A DNA stretch of 64,000 nt from CAZCWM01 sp964622625 (GTDB taxonomy: Bacteria > Planctomycetota > Phycisphaerae > Phycisphaerales > Phycisphaeraceae): the NCBI GenBank assembly GCA_964622625.1, contig CAZUUQ010000003.1, forward strand, positions 1 to 64,000, written 5' to 3'. How positions within the stretch are numbered: the first letter of the stretch is position 1; each line of letters starts with the position of its first letter. Positions 63,421-64,000 of this stretch are shown here, piece after piece. The position numbers and the translations under genes are program-made. The notes beneath the pieces were generated by a model. That model saw only the letters and a program-made list of their open reading frames with translations, ran no database searches and had not been told where the DNA came from.

Positions 63421-63912
63421 TCACGATCCGGCCACGCCGTCGGCAAACGGATCATATTCCAGCTTCAATGTCGGCACGGCGGCGGGGTCGAACGGCAGTG
63501 CCTGGCCGCGTGGGCGGCCGGGATCAAAGTATGTGTCAGGCAGATTGAGAATGCGGGCGATCGCTTCGCCGATGCCCGTCAGCAGCGCCTTGATGTTCAC
63601 GCCACGGTAAACACCTGGCAGGCCGACGAATTTCGACTGCGCCGACGCCCACACGGTGCGCACGCCGCGGGGATTGCCGCGACGCACGTGCTCAAGCGTC
63701 ACCGCGCATTGAATCAGGCCCTGATAGAATCGCTTGCGCCGGCCGCCGGCCATGTGCCAGATATCCTCCCACACCTCGTGGGCCTCGAACCATTCGCCTT
63801 CGTTGAACAGTTCCATGCCCTCATGAAACAGACGCCGCTCCTTCTCGGCGGCCGAAGTGGTTGTCCCCTCACCGCGATCATCGCGCATGCTGTCCGTTTG
63901 TGCGTCGGTCAT
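63421..63912 (-). CDS. DUF309 protein
   Basis: 163 aa from ATG 63912; the longer reading to 63951 is not supported. The family core is present: FHEGMELFNEGEWFEAHEVW with EDIWHMAGGRRKRFYQGLIQ and CAVTLEHVRRGNPRGV. DUF309 proteins are small helical proteins of unknown biochemical role. It converges with the phosphatidyltransferase gene, 18 bp apart, near the right end of the window. Confidence 0.88.
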   Translation of the reverse strand: MTDAQTDSMRDDRGEGTTTSAAEKERRLFHEGMELFNEGEWFEAHEVWEDIWHMAGGRRKRFYQGLIQCAVTLEHVRRGNPRGVRTVWASAQSKFVGLPGVYRGVNIKALLTGIGEAIARILNLPDTYFDPGRPRGQALPFDPAAVPTLKLEYDPFADGVAGS

Positions 63913-64000
63913 GGCGCGATTGTAGGCGCCACCGCCATCACGCACATGCAAACCGAGCCCGCAACCATGTCGCTTGATCCGTCGCGCCCGGCATTGCGTG

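Overview
The window reads as a piece of chromosome from a GC-rich, diderm, LPS-bearing bacterium, most likely a planctomycete of the Phycisphaerae type. The placement rests on gene content: lpxB, lptB and a WaaP-like LPS kinase, an exosortase/FemAB exopolysaccharide operon, and a long cluster (DUF58, BatA-like, VWA, DUF4175-like, squalene-cyclase-repeat, NPCBM) of a kind known from Planctomycetota. It is inferred without a database search. I see no rRNA, tRNA, CRISPR array, prophage or insertion sequence. Gene density is high, with many 4-bp GTGA or ATGA start/stop overlaps inside operons.

Left part (1-13.4 kb): a terminator, then ilvN-type acetolactate synthase small subunit, a glycogen-synthase-like glycosyltransferase, panD and a hybrid-free sensor kinase on +. 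A minus-strand acyltransferase / FemAB / exosortase operon follows, divergent from a solitary nuoB. Next, on the minus strand, come a zinc-ribbon protein, rluB, lptB and an exported protein.

Middle-left (13.4-26.5 kb): a GNAT protein, a 480-bp leader with a perfect DnaA box and dnaA, a MATE transporter, the aguB-aguA pair for putrescine synthesis from agmatine, an orphan mraZ with decamer-spaced TGGGG repeats in its leader, a WaaP-like kinase divergent from lpxB, a 43-residue lysine-rich histone H1-like protein with its own promoter and terminator, an orphan ABC ATPase, pgeF (YfiH) and a QueD-like protein.

Middle (26.6-46.1 kb): a FixL/FixJ-like two-component pair, a very long coiled-coil protein ending in a Wzz-like membrane domain, an iron-chelate-type ABC ATPase, a membrane-anchored coiled-coil protein, and the seven-gene minus-strand cluster running from DUF58 (46.0 kb) down to an NPCBM-like protein (33.8 kb).

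Right part (46.1-64 kb): an S9 peptidase split by a 100-N scaffold gap flanked by an identical 55-bp repeat (almost certainly an unmerged contig overlap, so the gene is intact), pdxJ, a lipoprotein, a B12-binding radical SAM operon, gyrA with non-canonical quinolone-pocket residues, a CDGSH protein, a large DUF6785-like membrane protein, a soluble CapD-type sugar-nucleotide dehydratase divergent from a PilZ protein, a solitary nuoH, a CDP-alcohol phosphatidyltransferase and a DUF309 protein.

Functional threads: cell envelope and exopolysaccharide building (lpxB, lptB, WaaP, exosortase operon, Wzz-like fusion, CapD, PilZ), the membrane VWA cluster, replication and topology (dnaA, gyrA, H1-like protein), and scattered single genes of complex I.
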